The position numbers were made by a program, and so were the translations under genes. Below, piece by piece: positions 1 to 6,567 of a stretch of DNA of 20,336 bases. This DNA comes from UBA12068 sp964452415 (lineage in GTDB: Bacteria; Patescibacteriota; Minisyncoccia; Moranbacterales; GWC2-37-73): contig CAYVME010000018.1 in NCBI GenBank assembly GCA_964452415.1, forward strand, positions 1 to 20,336, in the 5' to 3' direction. The first letter of the stretch is position 1, and each line of letters starts with the position of its first letter. The notes beneath the pieces were generated by a model. The model was not told the origin of the DNA and searched no databases. It was given only the letters and a program-made list of their open reading frames with translations.

Positions 1-3
1 CTA

Positions 4-54
4 TCCCAATTTTCCAAAATATTGTTCCTAGTCGTATCCATAGCCCCGTGCAAA
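4..54. repeat. 51-base direct repeat, copy 1
   Basis: Bases 4-54 are identical to 871-921, and the three bases before them also match except at one position (A at 3, G at 870). The two copies are in the same orientation, 867 bases apart, and enclose a promoter, one gene and its terminator. Only two copies are present, so this is not a CRISPR array. The copies could be the attachment sites of an inserted element, the ends of a mobile element, or the trace of recombination between repeats. Confidence 0.95.
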
Positions 55-61
55 ATTCGTC

Positions 62-88
62 AAAAAACGCTTGAATAAAGCGTTTTTA
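62..88. terminator. Perfect 10-bp hairpin, probable terminator
   Basis: AAAAACGCTT (63-72) pairs perfectly with AAGCGTTTTT (78-87) around a 5-base loop. The A/T runs at both ends allow it to act as an intrinsic terminator in either direction. It isolates the gene at 194 from whatever lies upstream of the window, and it sits just inside the first direct repeat. Confidence 0.6.
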
Positions 89-107
89 AGCTATTAGAAG
101 ACAATTA

Positions 108-136
108 TTGACTTATGTTACGTTTTAGAATATTAT
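108..136 (+). promoter_or_regulatory. Sigma-70-type promoter for the 178-residue gene
   Basis: TTGACT (108-113) and TATTAT (131-136) are separated by exactly 17 bases. Each differs from the consensus at one position. The start of transcription would be near 143, giving a leader of about 50 bases before the ATG at 194. This is one of the best promoter matches in the window. Confidence 0.7.
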
Positions 137-182
137 TCAATATCAAACAATGGCAAAGCCTGTTTGAAATCTTTAACAAAAT

Positions 183-188
183 AGGAGG
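183..188 (+). promoter_or_regulatory. Strong Shine-Dalgarno site AGGAGG
   Basis: AGGAGG stands five bases before the ATG at 194 and fixes that start codon. It is notable because no other gene start visible in this window has a comparable site. Confidence 0.85.
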
Positions 189-193
189 ATCAC

Positions 194-730
194 ATGCAGA
201 CAATTGGTGGAGTACCAAGGGATGAAATTCTTGTTGTTGCTGAAGAAGTTGTTGCAAGATTTCTCAAACTTCCGGAAAATCAGAAGCCGGAAAGGACTGG
301 GGGATATTTTACTATTCTGAACAATGAAACTGGTAAAAGATATTTCATGAATGAGATTGGTGCCTGCTTGTCGGAAATGGATGCGGACTGCTTCCATTTC
401 TGTCAGGAAAAATCCATTCGACTCCGTGAAAATAACAAACGCTCTGGGCACATCAGCGGATGGGAAAGTCGTTGGCGCGATAAAGCAAGATTCGGTGGCG
501 CTATTATGGCTCCTGCCGATTCAAATGGTTTAGAGGAAGGCCGTGATCTCATCGGATCTTTCTCTGGCATCAACGAACACAGTGAAGAAGTGATTCTCGC
601 TGTTATCTGGATGGTTTTCCGCTGGATAACATTGGAAGATGCAAGAAGAATAATGGCAATCAGTGAAAATCTGCTTCTCGATCCCTTGCTGAAAGTTTGT
701 AATGATCTTTTCGATCGTCAGACGAAATAA
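194..730 (+). CDS. Unrecognised 178-residue soluble protein in a repeat-flanked cassette
   Basis: I do not recognise this protein. It has no signal peptide, no membrane segment and no known motif. It is rich in charged residues, with two cysteines close together near residues 65-69 (DCFHFC) and a hydrophobic helical stretch followed by an amphipathic C-terminal region (about residues 130-178). The start is well supported by AGGAGG at 183-188 and by a promoter at 108-136; a hairpin terminator follows at 775. The gene is therefore a complete transcription unit, and it lies between two 51-base direct repeats. Base composition differs from its neighbours: three 60-base lines counted by hand gave about 43-53% GC, against about 28-38% in lines from neighbouring genes. 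Together with the unusual ribosome binding site this suggests horizontal acquisition (inference). That the frame is coding is likely; the function is unknown. Confidence 0.8.
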   Translation: MQTIGGVPRDEILVVAEEVVARFLKLPENQKPERTGGYFTILNNETGKRYFMNEIGACLSEMDADCFHFCQEKSIRLRENNKRSGHISGWESRWRDKARFGGAIMAPADSNGLEEGRDLIGSFSGINEHSEEVILAVIWMVFRWITLEDARRIMAISENLLLDPLLKVCNDLFDRQTK

Positions 731-774
731 AGGGGAAAAAGACAACATGCTTCAATGTAAATATTCTGAAGTTT

Positions 775-817
775 ACAGCTCTGCTGACCATAACGGTTGG
801 CGGAGCTGTTTTATTTT
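775..817 (+). terminator. Hairpin terminator after the cassette gene
   Basis: ACAGCTCTGC (775-784) pairs with GCGGAGCTGT (800-809) with one T-G wobble. ACC/GGT inside the loop can extend the structure. A T-rich tail (TTTTATTTT) follows. It lies 45 bases after the stop codon at 730. Confidence 0.8.
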
Positions 818-870
818 GCTAAAGTTGTACTAATAAGGCTTGAGCGCGCGCTAATCTGACATCAATTCTG

Positions 871-921
871 TCCCAATTTTCCAAAATATTGTTCCTAGTC
901 GTATCCATAGCCCCGTGCAAA
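871..921. repeat. 51-base direct repeat, copy 2
   Basis: This copy is identical to bases 4-54 and in the same orientation. The flanks differ after base 921 (C, against A in copy 1), so the exact match ends sharply. The copy lies downstream of the terminator of the gene at 194 and completes the cassette structure. Confidence 0.95.
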
Positions 922-995
922 CAATGAGGAGTGTCCCAAGGGGGATGCTTTTTATTTTGCCAGAAATAGAATACAAGCGTAAAATGAAAAAGTAA

Positions 996-1019
996 GTAAT
1001 TGATTACGTAATCAATTAC
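996..1019. promoter_or_regulatory. Perfect 24-bp palindrome, probable operator of the AbrB-like gene
   Basis: GTAATTGATTAC at 996-1007 is followed directly by its exact reverse complement at 1008-1019, with no spacer. The palindrome ends 15 bases before the ATG at 1035. Antitoxin and transition-state regulators of the AbrB/MazE fold usually bind symmetric AT-rich sites in their own promoters. Autoregulation through this site is inferred from position. Confidence 0.65.
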
Positions 1020-1034
1020 ATAATCCTGAAAAAT

Positions 1035-1217
1035 ATGGCCGATAAAAAATCAACGGAGAAAAATATTCGTAAGCTTACCAAAATAGGAAATAAATCTTTT
1101 GGGATCACTTTGCCAATTGAAGATGTGAGGGAGCTTGGCTGGAGAGAAAGACAGAAGATCTTGGTTAAGAAGGTCAGAGGTGGATTTTTGATAAAGGATT
1201 ATCGGAGCAAGAAATAA
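1035..1217 (+). CDS. AbrB/MazE-like (SpoVT-AbrB fold) DNA-binding protein
   Basis: This is a 60-residue protein with the layout of a swapped-hairpin AbrB domain. A basic N-terminal tail (residues 1-14) leads into TKIGNKSFGITLPIEDVREL, which has the GN-S-ITLP pattern of the family, followed by a WRERQKILVKKVRGGFLIKDY strand region. Such proteins bind DNA as dimers and act either as transcription regulators or as antitoxins. The length fits a lone domain. No toxin gene (MazF, PIN/VapC or similar) follows: the next gene, after about 100 bases and its own promoter, is a molybdopterin oxidoreductase. The start lacks a Shine-Dalgarno sequence and has the AAAAATATG context common in this window. A perfect palindrome just upstream suggests that it represses itself. 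The family call is fairly secure; whether it is an orphan antitoxin or a regulator is open. Confidence 0.75.
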   Translation: MADKKSTEKNIRKLTKIGNKSFGITLPIEDVRELGWRERQKILVKKVRGGFLIKDYRSKK

Positions 1218-1279
1218 TGCCCAGAATTTTTATTGATTGGGTTTTTTACTCGCTTGTGAAAAAGTGGGAAATGAAAGCA

Positions 1280-1288
1280 TGCTATAAT
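1280..1288 (+). promoter_or_regulatory. Extended -10 promoter for the molybdopterin oxidoreductase
   Basis: TGCTATAAT (1280-1288) is an exact extended -10 element (TGnTATAAT). No good -35 box stands at 17 bases; TTGTGA at 1254 is too far away. Transcription would begin near 1295, about 24 bases before the ATG at 1319. Confidence 0.55.
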
Positions 1289-1318
1289 GCAGATGTAATT
1301 TCAGAAATATAAAAAAAT

Positions 1319-2233
1319 ATGAATAAGCTTATAGTCTTTTTTTTGATCGTTTTCTCTTTTTTGATTCTGGTCACGGGAGTGATCAAATTGCCAGAGGCAC
1401 AGCGATATTTTTTGTTTGCATATGATTTTGTTCCGGCGGCAACACTCTCAAAAATTCATGATTTCAGTGGGATTGTGTTGCTTGTGCTTATTATTGCTCA
1501 TTTGATAGTTAAAAAAGAATGGCTAAGTAAGCATTTTAAGGCTAAATTGAATGTTTCAGAAAAGATGTCGAAGACGTTTTATTTGATTATTGCTGGCCTG
1601 CTGGTTGTGGCAGTGGTTGGATATGTGAAGATGACATATTTTTCCAGTCATATTGTGAAAAATCTTTCATCTGTTGAGGTGAGTGAATATAAAGGTGAAA
1701 AATTGGGGTCAATCGATGATTTTCGTGAAAATTCTATTAAAGGGGTTCAATACATTGATCAGGGCAGTTATCAACTTGAAATCGGTGGACTGGTTTCTGA
1801 TTCAGTAAAATATAGTTATGATGATATTTTGAAATTGCAGGCCTATCAAAAGGTTGTGACGCTTAATTGTGTGGAAGGCTGGAGTGTGAAAGCTTTGTGG
1901 GAGGGAATATTGGTGAAGGATTTGCTTAAAAATGTGAACATCAAACCCGAAGCTAAGACGATTATTTTCTATGCGGCGGATGGATATTCCACTTCGTTTC
2001 CCTTGGAATATGTTTTGAAAAATGACATTATTATGGCTGACAAATTAAATGGAGTGACCTTGCCTGCAGAGAGAGGTTTTCCGTTTCAGTTGGTGGCTGA
2101 GCAAAAATGGGGATACAAGTGGATAAAGTGGATCACCAGAATTGAACTTTCTAGTGACACGAATTACAAAGGTTTCTGGGAGAGTCGAGGATATAACAAT
2201 AATGGAGATTTTGGCGGTTCTAAATTTGAGTAG
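1319..2233 (+). CDS. Membrane-bound molybdopterin-dependent oxidoreductase (sulfite oxidase/MsrP fold) with an N-terminal three-helix membrane domain
   Basis: The 304-residue protein has two parts. Residues 1-105 hold three hydrophobic helices (about 3-22, 46-64 and 86-103). The second carries His47 and His61 spaced like the heme-b ligands of DUF4405/cytochrome b561-like domains. Residues 145-280 match the oxidoreductase molybdopterin-binding domain (PF00174). Cys184 in TLNCVEGWS is the expected molybdenum ligand, followed by ALWEGILVKDLL, the RGFPFQLVAEQKWGYKWIKW segment and the typical GFWESRGYNNNGD tail. In MsrP/MsrQ (YedYZ) the enzyme and the heme membrane subunit are separate proteins, whereas here a short membrane part is fused to the enzyme. 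The catalytic domain is probably outside the cell, anchored by the helices. Substrate is unknown; sulfoxide or sulfite chemistry is possible. Cofactor genes are not in the window. The ATG follows A7T with no Shine-Dalgarno sequence. Confidence 0.85.
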   Translation: MNKLIVFFLIVFSFLILVTGVIKLPEAQRYFLFAYDFVPAATLSKIHDFSGIVLLVLIIAHLIVKKEWLSKHFKAKLNVSEKMSKTFYLIIAGLLVVAVVGYVKMTYFSSHIVKNLSSVEVSEYKGEKLGSIDDFRENSIKGVQYIDQGSYQLEIGGLVSDSVKYSYDDILKLQAYQKVVTLNCVEGWSVKALWEGILVKDLLKNVNIKPEAKTIIFYAADGYSTSFPLEYVLKNDIIMADKLNGVTLPAERGFPFQLVAEQKWGYKWIKWITRIELSSDTNYKGFWESRGYNNNGDFGGSKFE

Positions 2234-2377
2234 TGGGAGATAATGTAATGGGGGGTTGGCGACAATATTCCAATTTTTAAGTCTTTAGAATACAGTTAAG
2301 GCGTGAATATTTTGAGAGTTGGTTTGTAGTATGATTAAGCTTTATTTGGTGTTTTTTTTAATTTTAATTAAAAAAAT

Positions 2378-3145
2378 ATGAACAAAAAAATCAGTGCAAT
2401 AATTATTTTGGTTGCGGTAATTTTATTGGGAGCTTTTTACTTTGCAAGTAATAAGAAAAATCAAAACAGTGATGCGGCAAAGGATCAGGTAATGGTTCAA
2501 GATAAAAATGAGAAAAGGAATTATATTGATATTGAGTCCAGAGAAGCCTATGAGCTTGTTATGAATAATCCAGCGGTAATAATTGTGGATGTTTCCCCTC
2601 GTTTTGATAAGGGTCATCTTCCAGGAGCCATCAATTATTATGTTGGAGATGGAAGTCTGGACAAGGCTATCCCAAATTTTGATAAGAACGCGACATATTT
2701 GGTTTATTGTCATGTTGATAGCGCTTCAATTCCGGGAGCGAAAAAACTGGCGGAGGCAGGATTTCCAAATGTCTATCGTTTGAAGGAAAATTATCCGGCA
2801 TGGATTGAAGGTGGATATCCAATCGAAGTTGAAATAAAGGCAGTTGGAAAATATGCAGGAAATGCGCTTGCTTCAAGAAGTTTTTTGGATGGAAAATTTA
2901 CGCACAAGGTGGTTGCCAAGATAGCTGATCCTGCGCCAAGTAAGTTCTATGAGGGCTGGTTGGTCAAGGGGACATCTTTTTTTTCGACAGGAAAGATGAT
3001 GAAAGAAGGTGACACATATATTTTAAATTTCAATGAAGCAAAAGATAGTCGTGACTACAAGAAGATTGTGATTACGGAAGAAACCGAAGCTCAAGGACTT
3101 GATGGAAAACCGGAAGCACACGTTCTTGAAGGAGAGTTTGAATAA
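2378..3145 (+). CDS. Membrane-anchored extracytoplasmic rhodanese-domain protein with a C-terminal beta-rich domain
   Basis: The protein has 255 residues. Residues 5-23 form a signal anchor. Residues about 47-150 are a rhodanese domain: NYIDIESREAYEL, then VIIVDVSPRFDKGHLPGAIN, with Cys111 in LVYCHVDSAS at the position of the catalytic cysteine, and a PAWIEGGYPIE end. The active loop reads CHVDSAS and lacks the arginine seen in many thiosulfate sulfurtransferases, so the donor may differ. Residues about 155-255 form a second, beta-rich domain (DGKFTHKVVAKI, YEGWLVKG, STGKMMKEGDTYILNF, HVLEGEFE). It resembles the C-terminal domain of RskA-type anti-sigma factors, but that match is weak and from memory. 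The protein lies 144 bases after the molybdenum enzyme on the same strand. The two may act together on sulfur compounds outside the membrane (inference). Confidence 0.8.
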   Translation: MNKKISAIIILVAVILLGAFYFASNKKNQNSDAAKDQVMVQDKNEKRNYIDIESREAYELVMNNPAVIIVDVSPRFDKGHLPGAINYYVGDGSLDKAIPNFDKNATYLVYCHVDSASIPGAKKLAEAGFPNVYRLKENYPAWIEGGYPIEVEIKAVGKYAGNALASRSFLDGKFTHKVVAKIADPAPSKFYEGWLVKGTSFFSTGKMMKEGDTYILNFNEAKDSRDYKKIVITEETEAQGLDGKPEAHVLEGEFE

Positions 3146-3190
3146 TTTTTAGTCGGTATTTAAAGGTGTTAATTTTTTAAATAAAAAAAT

Positions 3191-3589
3191 ATGAAAGGAT
3201 TTTGCTCCAACATTGAGAAAGACACAGTCGAAAACCCCAATTTCCGCAAAGTGCTCTACACTGGCAAACACTGCCAATTGGTTTTGATGAGCTTGCTTCC
3301 CGGCGAGGACATTGGCATGGAAGTTCACAATGAAAACGATCAGTTTTTTCGTTTTGAACAAGGAGAAGGGAAATGCATTATTGATGGTAATGAGTATCTG
3401 CTTTCTGATGGTGTGGCAATAGTGGTTCCTGCTGGCGCTCAGCATAACATTATTAACACCTCCGAAATTGAAAAACTCAAAATGTATACCATTTATTCTC
3501 CGGCTCACCACAAGGATGGTATTGTAAGAGGCACCAAAAAAGAGGCTGAAGAGAATGAGGCTGATTTTGATGGACAAGCAACAGAATAG
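3191..3589 (+). CDS. Single-domain cupin protein
   Basis: This is a 132-residue protein with one cupin-2 barrel (about residues 18-105). The first motif is LLPGEDIGMEVHNENDQFFR plus FEQGEG, giving likely metal ligands His46, Gln51 or Asp50, and Glu56. The second motif, VVPAGAQHNIIN, supplies His85. The pattern resembles the small mannose-6-phosphate-isomerase-like cupins found widely in bacteria. It has no signal peptide, so it is cytoplasmic. A highly acidic tail (EEAEENEADFDGQATE-like, residues 116-132) follows the barrel. The substrate cannot be read from the sequence. The gene follows the rhodanese by 45 bases on the same strand, so it may share its transcript. The start follows A7T with no Shine-Dalgarno sequence. 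Confidence 0.85.
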   Translation: MKGFCSNIEKDTVENPNFRKVLYTGKHCQLVLMSLLPGEDIGMEVHNENDQFFRFEQGEGKCIIDGNEYLLSDGVAIVVPAGAQHNIINTSEIEKLKMYTIYSPAHHKDGIVRGTKKEAEENEADFDGQATE

Positions 3590-3675
3590 GAATTTTACAG
3601 ATAAAACACGAAATCAATTCATGCTGACTTGTTAGAGTTGGAAATTTAAATTGATACTGAAATAAGGTTGAAATG

Positions 3676-3684
3676 TGATATAAT
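3676..3684 (+). promoter_or_regulatory. Extended -10 promoter for the P-type ATPase
   Basis: TGATATAAT (3676-3684) is a full extended -10 element. The best -35 at suitable spacing is poor. Transcription would start near 3691, inside the hairpin at 3686-3708. Confidence 0.55.
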
Positions 3685-3685
3685 T

Positions 3686-3708
3686 AAATTTAACAATCTG
3701 TTAAATTT
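3686..3708 (+). promoter_or_regulatory. Palindrome/hairpin at the ATPase transcription start
   Basis: AATTTAACA (3687-3695) and TGTTAAATT (3699-3707) pair perfectly around ATC, extended by one A-T pair, and a run of T follows to 3713. It directly follows the -10 element. It could be an operator (TTAACA-N3-TGTTAA) or a weak intrinsic terminator acting as an attenuator; the sequence alone does not decide. Confidence 0.5.
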
Positions 3709-3728
3709 TTTTTAGTTATAAACAGAAA

Positions 3729-6401
3729 ATGAAAAAAAATATCAAATATTATTTGCAAGAAGTGGATGATGTCCTGAAAAGTTTTGATTCTGGTCAGCAT
3801 GGTCTTTCTTTTGTGGAGGCTAAAAAAAGATTATTGGAAAACGGCCACAATGAATTGCCTGAAGCGAAGAGAGAGGGATATGTGACAATTTTTTTGAACC
3901 AATTCAAGAGCCCTCTTATTTATATTTTGCTTGCTTCTGGGGTGGTTGTATTTTTGATGGGAGAAACAATGGATGCCTTTGTTATTTTTTTTGTTCTGTT
4001 TTTCAATGCTACTGTGGGGACTATTCAGGAAGGAAAAGCCCAAAACACCTTTTTGGCGCTAAAAAAATTCATCAAGGGGAAAGCGACAGTTCTCAGAGAT
4101 AATGAGGAAATGATAATACCTGACAGGGAATTGGTGGTTGGGGATATTGTTATGCTTCGCGAAGGTGAAAAAGTTCCTGCTGATGTTCGCATTGTTGCAT
4201 CTAATTCTCTCAAAATTAATGAATCAGCATTAACAGGAGAATCAACTGCGAAATTCAAGACAATATCTGCAATCAAAAAAAATAATGTCTCAATCATGAA
4301 TCGGGAGAACATGGCATTTAATGGAACAGCTGTTGTTTCTGGAAGTGGAAAGGCTGTTGTTGTCGCAACTGGCATGGATACGTTTTTGGGCAATATTGCC
4401 AAAGAAACACTGGATATAGATTCGCAATTTCCATTGAAAGCAGATATTGAGAAACTTTCTAATTTTGTGATTATTTTCGTGATTGTTGTTGCTATCTTTC
4501 TTTTTGGACTAGGCCTTTTTAATGGTTATAATCTCAAGGATATTTTCAAAACGATGATCGCAGTTTCTGTTTCTGTTATTCCAGAAGGTCTTCCGATAGT
4601 GATCACACTGGTTTTGGCAAGTGGGGTCTGGAGAATGGGCAAAAAAAATGTGTTGGTCAAGAAGTTGCAAGCAGTTGAAGTTTTGGGCGAAACAAAGATT
4701 TTAGCTGTCGATAAAACAGGAACCGTGACCAAAAATGAATTAGTCTTGGAAAATGTTTATGTTGGTGGAAATTATTTTTCAATTGAAGGCGATGGATATG
4801 ATCCAGTCGGAAATATTATGATTGATGGAAAAACGGTTGATCCTCTTAATCATCCAGAACTTTTGTTTGCTGGAAAATTGGCAATGCTTAACAGTGGAGC
4901 CAATTTAATTTTTGAGAAAAAGAAAAAGAATTGGATAATTGCAGGAGATCCAACAGAAGGCGCAATGTCTGTATTTTCAAAAAAAATTGGTTTTCATCGA
5001 GATGATTTGCTTTCAGAGAATCCTGTATTGGCTGAAATTCCTTTTGATTATGAATTGAAATTCCATGCGTCACTACATGGTCAAGAAAAGAAAAATCTCC
5101 TTATCTTGAGTGGTTCACCGGAATCAATTTTGGAGCTGTCTGATAAATATTGGACTATTGATGGTTCAAAGAGATTTACCATAAAAAAGAAGCAGGAGAT
5201 TCAAGATGTTTTAAATTCCATGTTTGGCGAAGGTCTAAGGGTTATTGGGTTTGCCTATCTTGAAACTGATCTTAATCAATTGGATAAAGAAAAAATTCCT
5301 AAGCTAGTTTTTGGGGGATTTTTTGGTATAAAGGATGCACTAAGATCGGAAGTTAGAAGTGCTGTGAGGCAAGTTGCGATGTCTGGCATAAAAGTTGTTA
5401 TGATAACCGGAGACAATGAAATTACTGCCAGATCAATAGCTAGAGACGCTGGAATTTATAAGGCTAAAGACGAAGTTTTGAGTGGTGAGGATCTGAGAAA
5501 ATTCACCGATGATGAATTGAAGGATAAAATCAGAAAGGTTTCTGTTTTTGCAAGAATTACTCCAGATCAAAAACTCAGAATCATCAAGGCTTATCAAGCA
5601 AATGGATTGGTGATTGCCATGACGGGAGATGGTGTGAATGATGCTCTTTCGCTCAGTGCTGCTGATATTGGGATAGGTATGGGAAAAATTGGAACTGAAG
5701 TTGCCAAAGAAGCCTCGGACATTATCTTATTGGATGATAATTTTGCAAGTATAACGCATGGAGTTCAGGAGGGTCGAAATATTTTCATCACAATCAAGAA
5801 AGTTGTGCTTTATCTTTTTTCTACTGGTTTGGGAGAAGTTTTTGTGATTTTGGGAGCACTTCTCGTTGGATTTCCATTGCCAATTTTAGCAGCTCAAATT
5901 TTGTGGCTCAATCTCGTGACTGATGGTTTTTTGGATATCGCATTATCCATGGAACCCGGAGAAGCAGGAAAGAACAACGAATACAAGAAAACTTTCATTT
6001 TGGATGGATTGATGTTACAGAGAATGTTTTTCATGGCATTGCCAATGGCCATTGGAACATTGTACTTGTTTAGTCAAAACTACCAAGTAGATATTGCAAA
6101 AGCCTGGACGATTTCCCTGACAACACTCGCAGTTTTTCAATGGTTCAATGCGTGGAATTGTCGTTCAAGTGAGAGATCTGTTTTTGGGATGAATCCATTT
6201 TCTAATAAATTTTTGATAGGGGCAACATTTATTGTTATTTTTCTCCAGCTTATGGCGGTTTATAATCCATTTCTGCAAAAAGTTTTAAGGACGGTTCCAT
6301 TGTCGGGAAAAGATTGGATTGTGATTGTCTTGGTTGCCACATCTATTTTGATAGTGGAAGAATTAAGAAAGCTGATTTATGGGAGAGTAAAAGCCGGCTA
6401 A
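3729..6401 (+). CDS. Calcium-type P2A P-type ATPase
   Basis: This 890-residue cation pump has every core P-type motif: TGES at 169-172 (actuator), DKTGT with phosphorylated Asp328, TGD at 560-562, and GDGVND at 633-638. The M4 motif PEGLP (285-289) and the M6 segment NLVTDG (Asn728, Asp732), together with GLGEV in M5, are the signature of SERCA/PMR1-like P2A pumps that move Ca2+ (or Mn2+) out of the cytoplasm. An N-terminal cation-ATPase domain (1-65) and about ten membrane helices are present. It lacks the CPC motif and heavy-metal-binding domains of copper pumps. Length is normal for bacterial members. It has its own promoter and leader hairpin and ends at a shared two-way terminator, so it is a single-gene unit. 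Ca2+ as substrate is the family expectation, not proven. Confidence 0.93.
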   Translation: MKKNIKYYLQEVDDVLKSFDSGQHGLSFVEAKKRLLENGHNELPEAKREGYVTIFLNQFKSPLIYILLASGVVVFLMGETMDAFVIFFVLFFNATVGTIQEGKAQNTFLALKKFIKGKATVLRDNEEMIIPDRELVVGDIVMLREGEKVPADVRIVASNSLKINESALTGESTAKFKTISAIKKNNVSIMNRENMAFNGTAVVSGSGKAVVVATGMDTFLGNIAKETLDIDSQFPLKADIEKLSNFVIIFVIVVAIFLFGLGLFNGYNLKDIFKTMIAVSVSVIPEGLPIVITLVLASGVWRMGKKNVLVKKLQAVEVLGETKILAVDKTGTVTKNELVLENVYVGGNYFSIEGDGYDPVGNIMIDGKTVDPLNHPELLFAGKLAMLNSGANLIFEKKKKNWIIAGDPTEGAMSVFSKKIGFHRDDLLSENPVLAEIPFDYELKFHASLHGQEKKNLLILSGSPESILELSDKYWTIDGSKRFTIKKKQEIQDVLNSMFGEGLRVIGFAYLETDLNQLDKEKIPKLVFGGFFGIKDALRSEVRSAVRQVAMSGIKVVMITGDNEITARSIARDAGIYKAKDEVLSGEDLRKFTDDELKDKIRKVSVFARITPDQKLRIIKAYQANGLVIAMTGDGVNDALSLSAADIGIGMGKIGTEVAKEASDIILLDDNFASITHGVQEGRNIFITIKKVVLYLFSTGLGEVFVILGALLVGFPLPILAAQILWLNLVTDGFLDIALSMEPGEAGKNNEYKKTFILDGLMLQRMFFMALPMAIGTLYLFSQNYQVDIAKAWTISLTTLAVFQWFNAWNCRSSERSVFGMNPFSNKFLIGATFIVIFLQLMAVYNPFLQKVLRTVPLSGKDWIVIVLVATSILIVEELRKLIYGRVKAG

Positions 6402-6500
6402 TTAATCAGACTTGATACTGTAGAGAAAGGCTTAGGGTGCATATTGTCTCATTTTCCTCCATAAAAAAGTTTCAACATCGTTCACAACGCAGCGCATTAA

Positions 6501-6536
6501 TAAAAGAAGTGGGTATTTAAATACTCACTTCTTTTA
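6501..6536. terminator. Two-way terminator between convergent genes
   Basis: TAAAAGAAGTG (6501-6511) pairs with CACTTCTTTTA (6526-6536). The stem continues through one G-T wobble and four more pairs to a TTAA loop, giving 16 pairs. A/T runs on both arms suit termination of both the ATPase (plus strand) and the Ig-like protein (minus strand). Confidence 0.85.
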
Positions 6537-6567
6537 CTTAATTCCAATCTGGATAGTTCTTCACGAG

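Larger units (their letters stand above)
731..1034. other. 304-base gene-free stretch with terminator, repeat copy and palindrome
   Basis: No convincing plus-strand gene lies here. In order, the stretch holds the terminator of the upstream gene (775-817), the second 51-base direct repeat (871-921) and the 24-base palindrome in front of the AbrB-like gene (996-1019). A 76-codon minus-strand frame without an upstream ATG (822-1049, stop at 819-821) crosses the repeat and may be a gene remnant. Confidence 0.7.

Noticed and set aside
351..533. 60-codon frame inside the 178-residue gene
   Set aside because: It overlaps the gene at 194-730, which has a promoter, a strong ribosome binding site and a terminator; the overlapping frame has none of these.
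4..921. CRISPR array from the 51-base repeats
   Set aside because: There are only two copies, they are 867 bases apart, and the sequence between them codes a gene; no cas genes are present.
2312..2335. Promoter TTGAGA/TATGAT before the rhodanese gene
   Set aside because: The spacer is only 12 bases, so the pair is unlikely to work together.
3729..6401. Copper or other heavy-metal P1B ATPase linked to the CsoR-like site
   Set aside because: There is no CPC or SPC motif and no N-terminal metal-binding CxxC domain; PEGLP and NLVTDG mark a P2A calcium-type pump, and the operator is more than 5 kb away.
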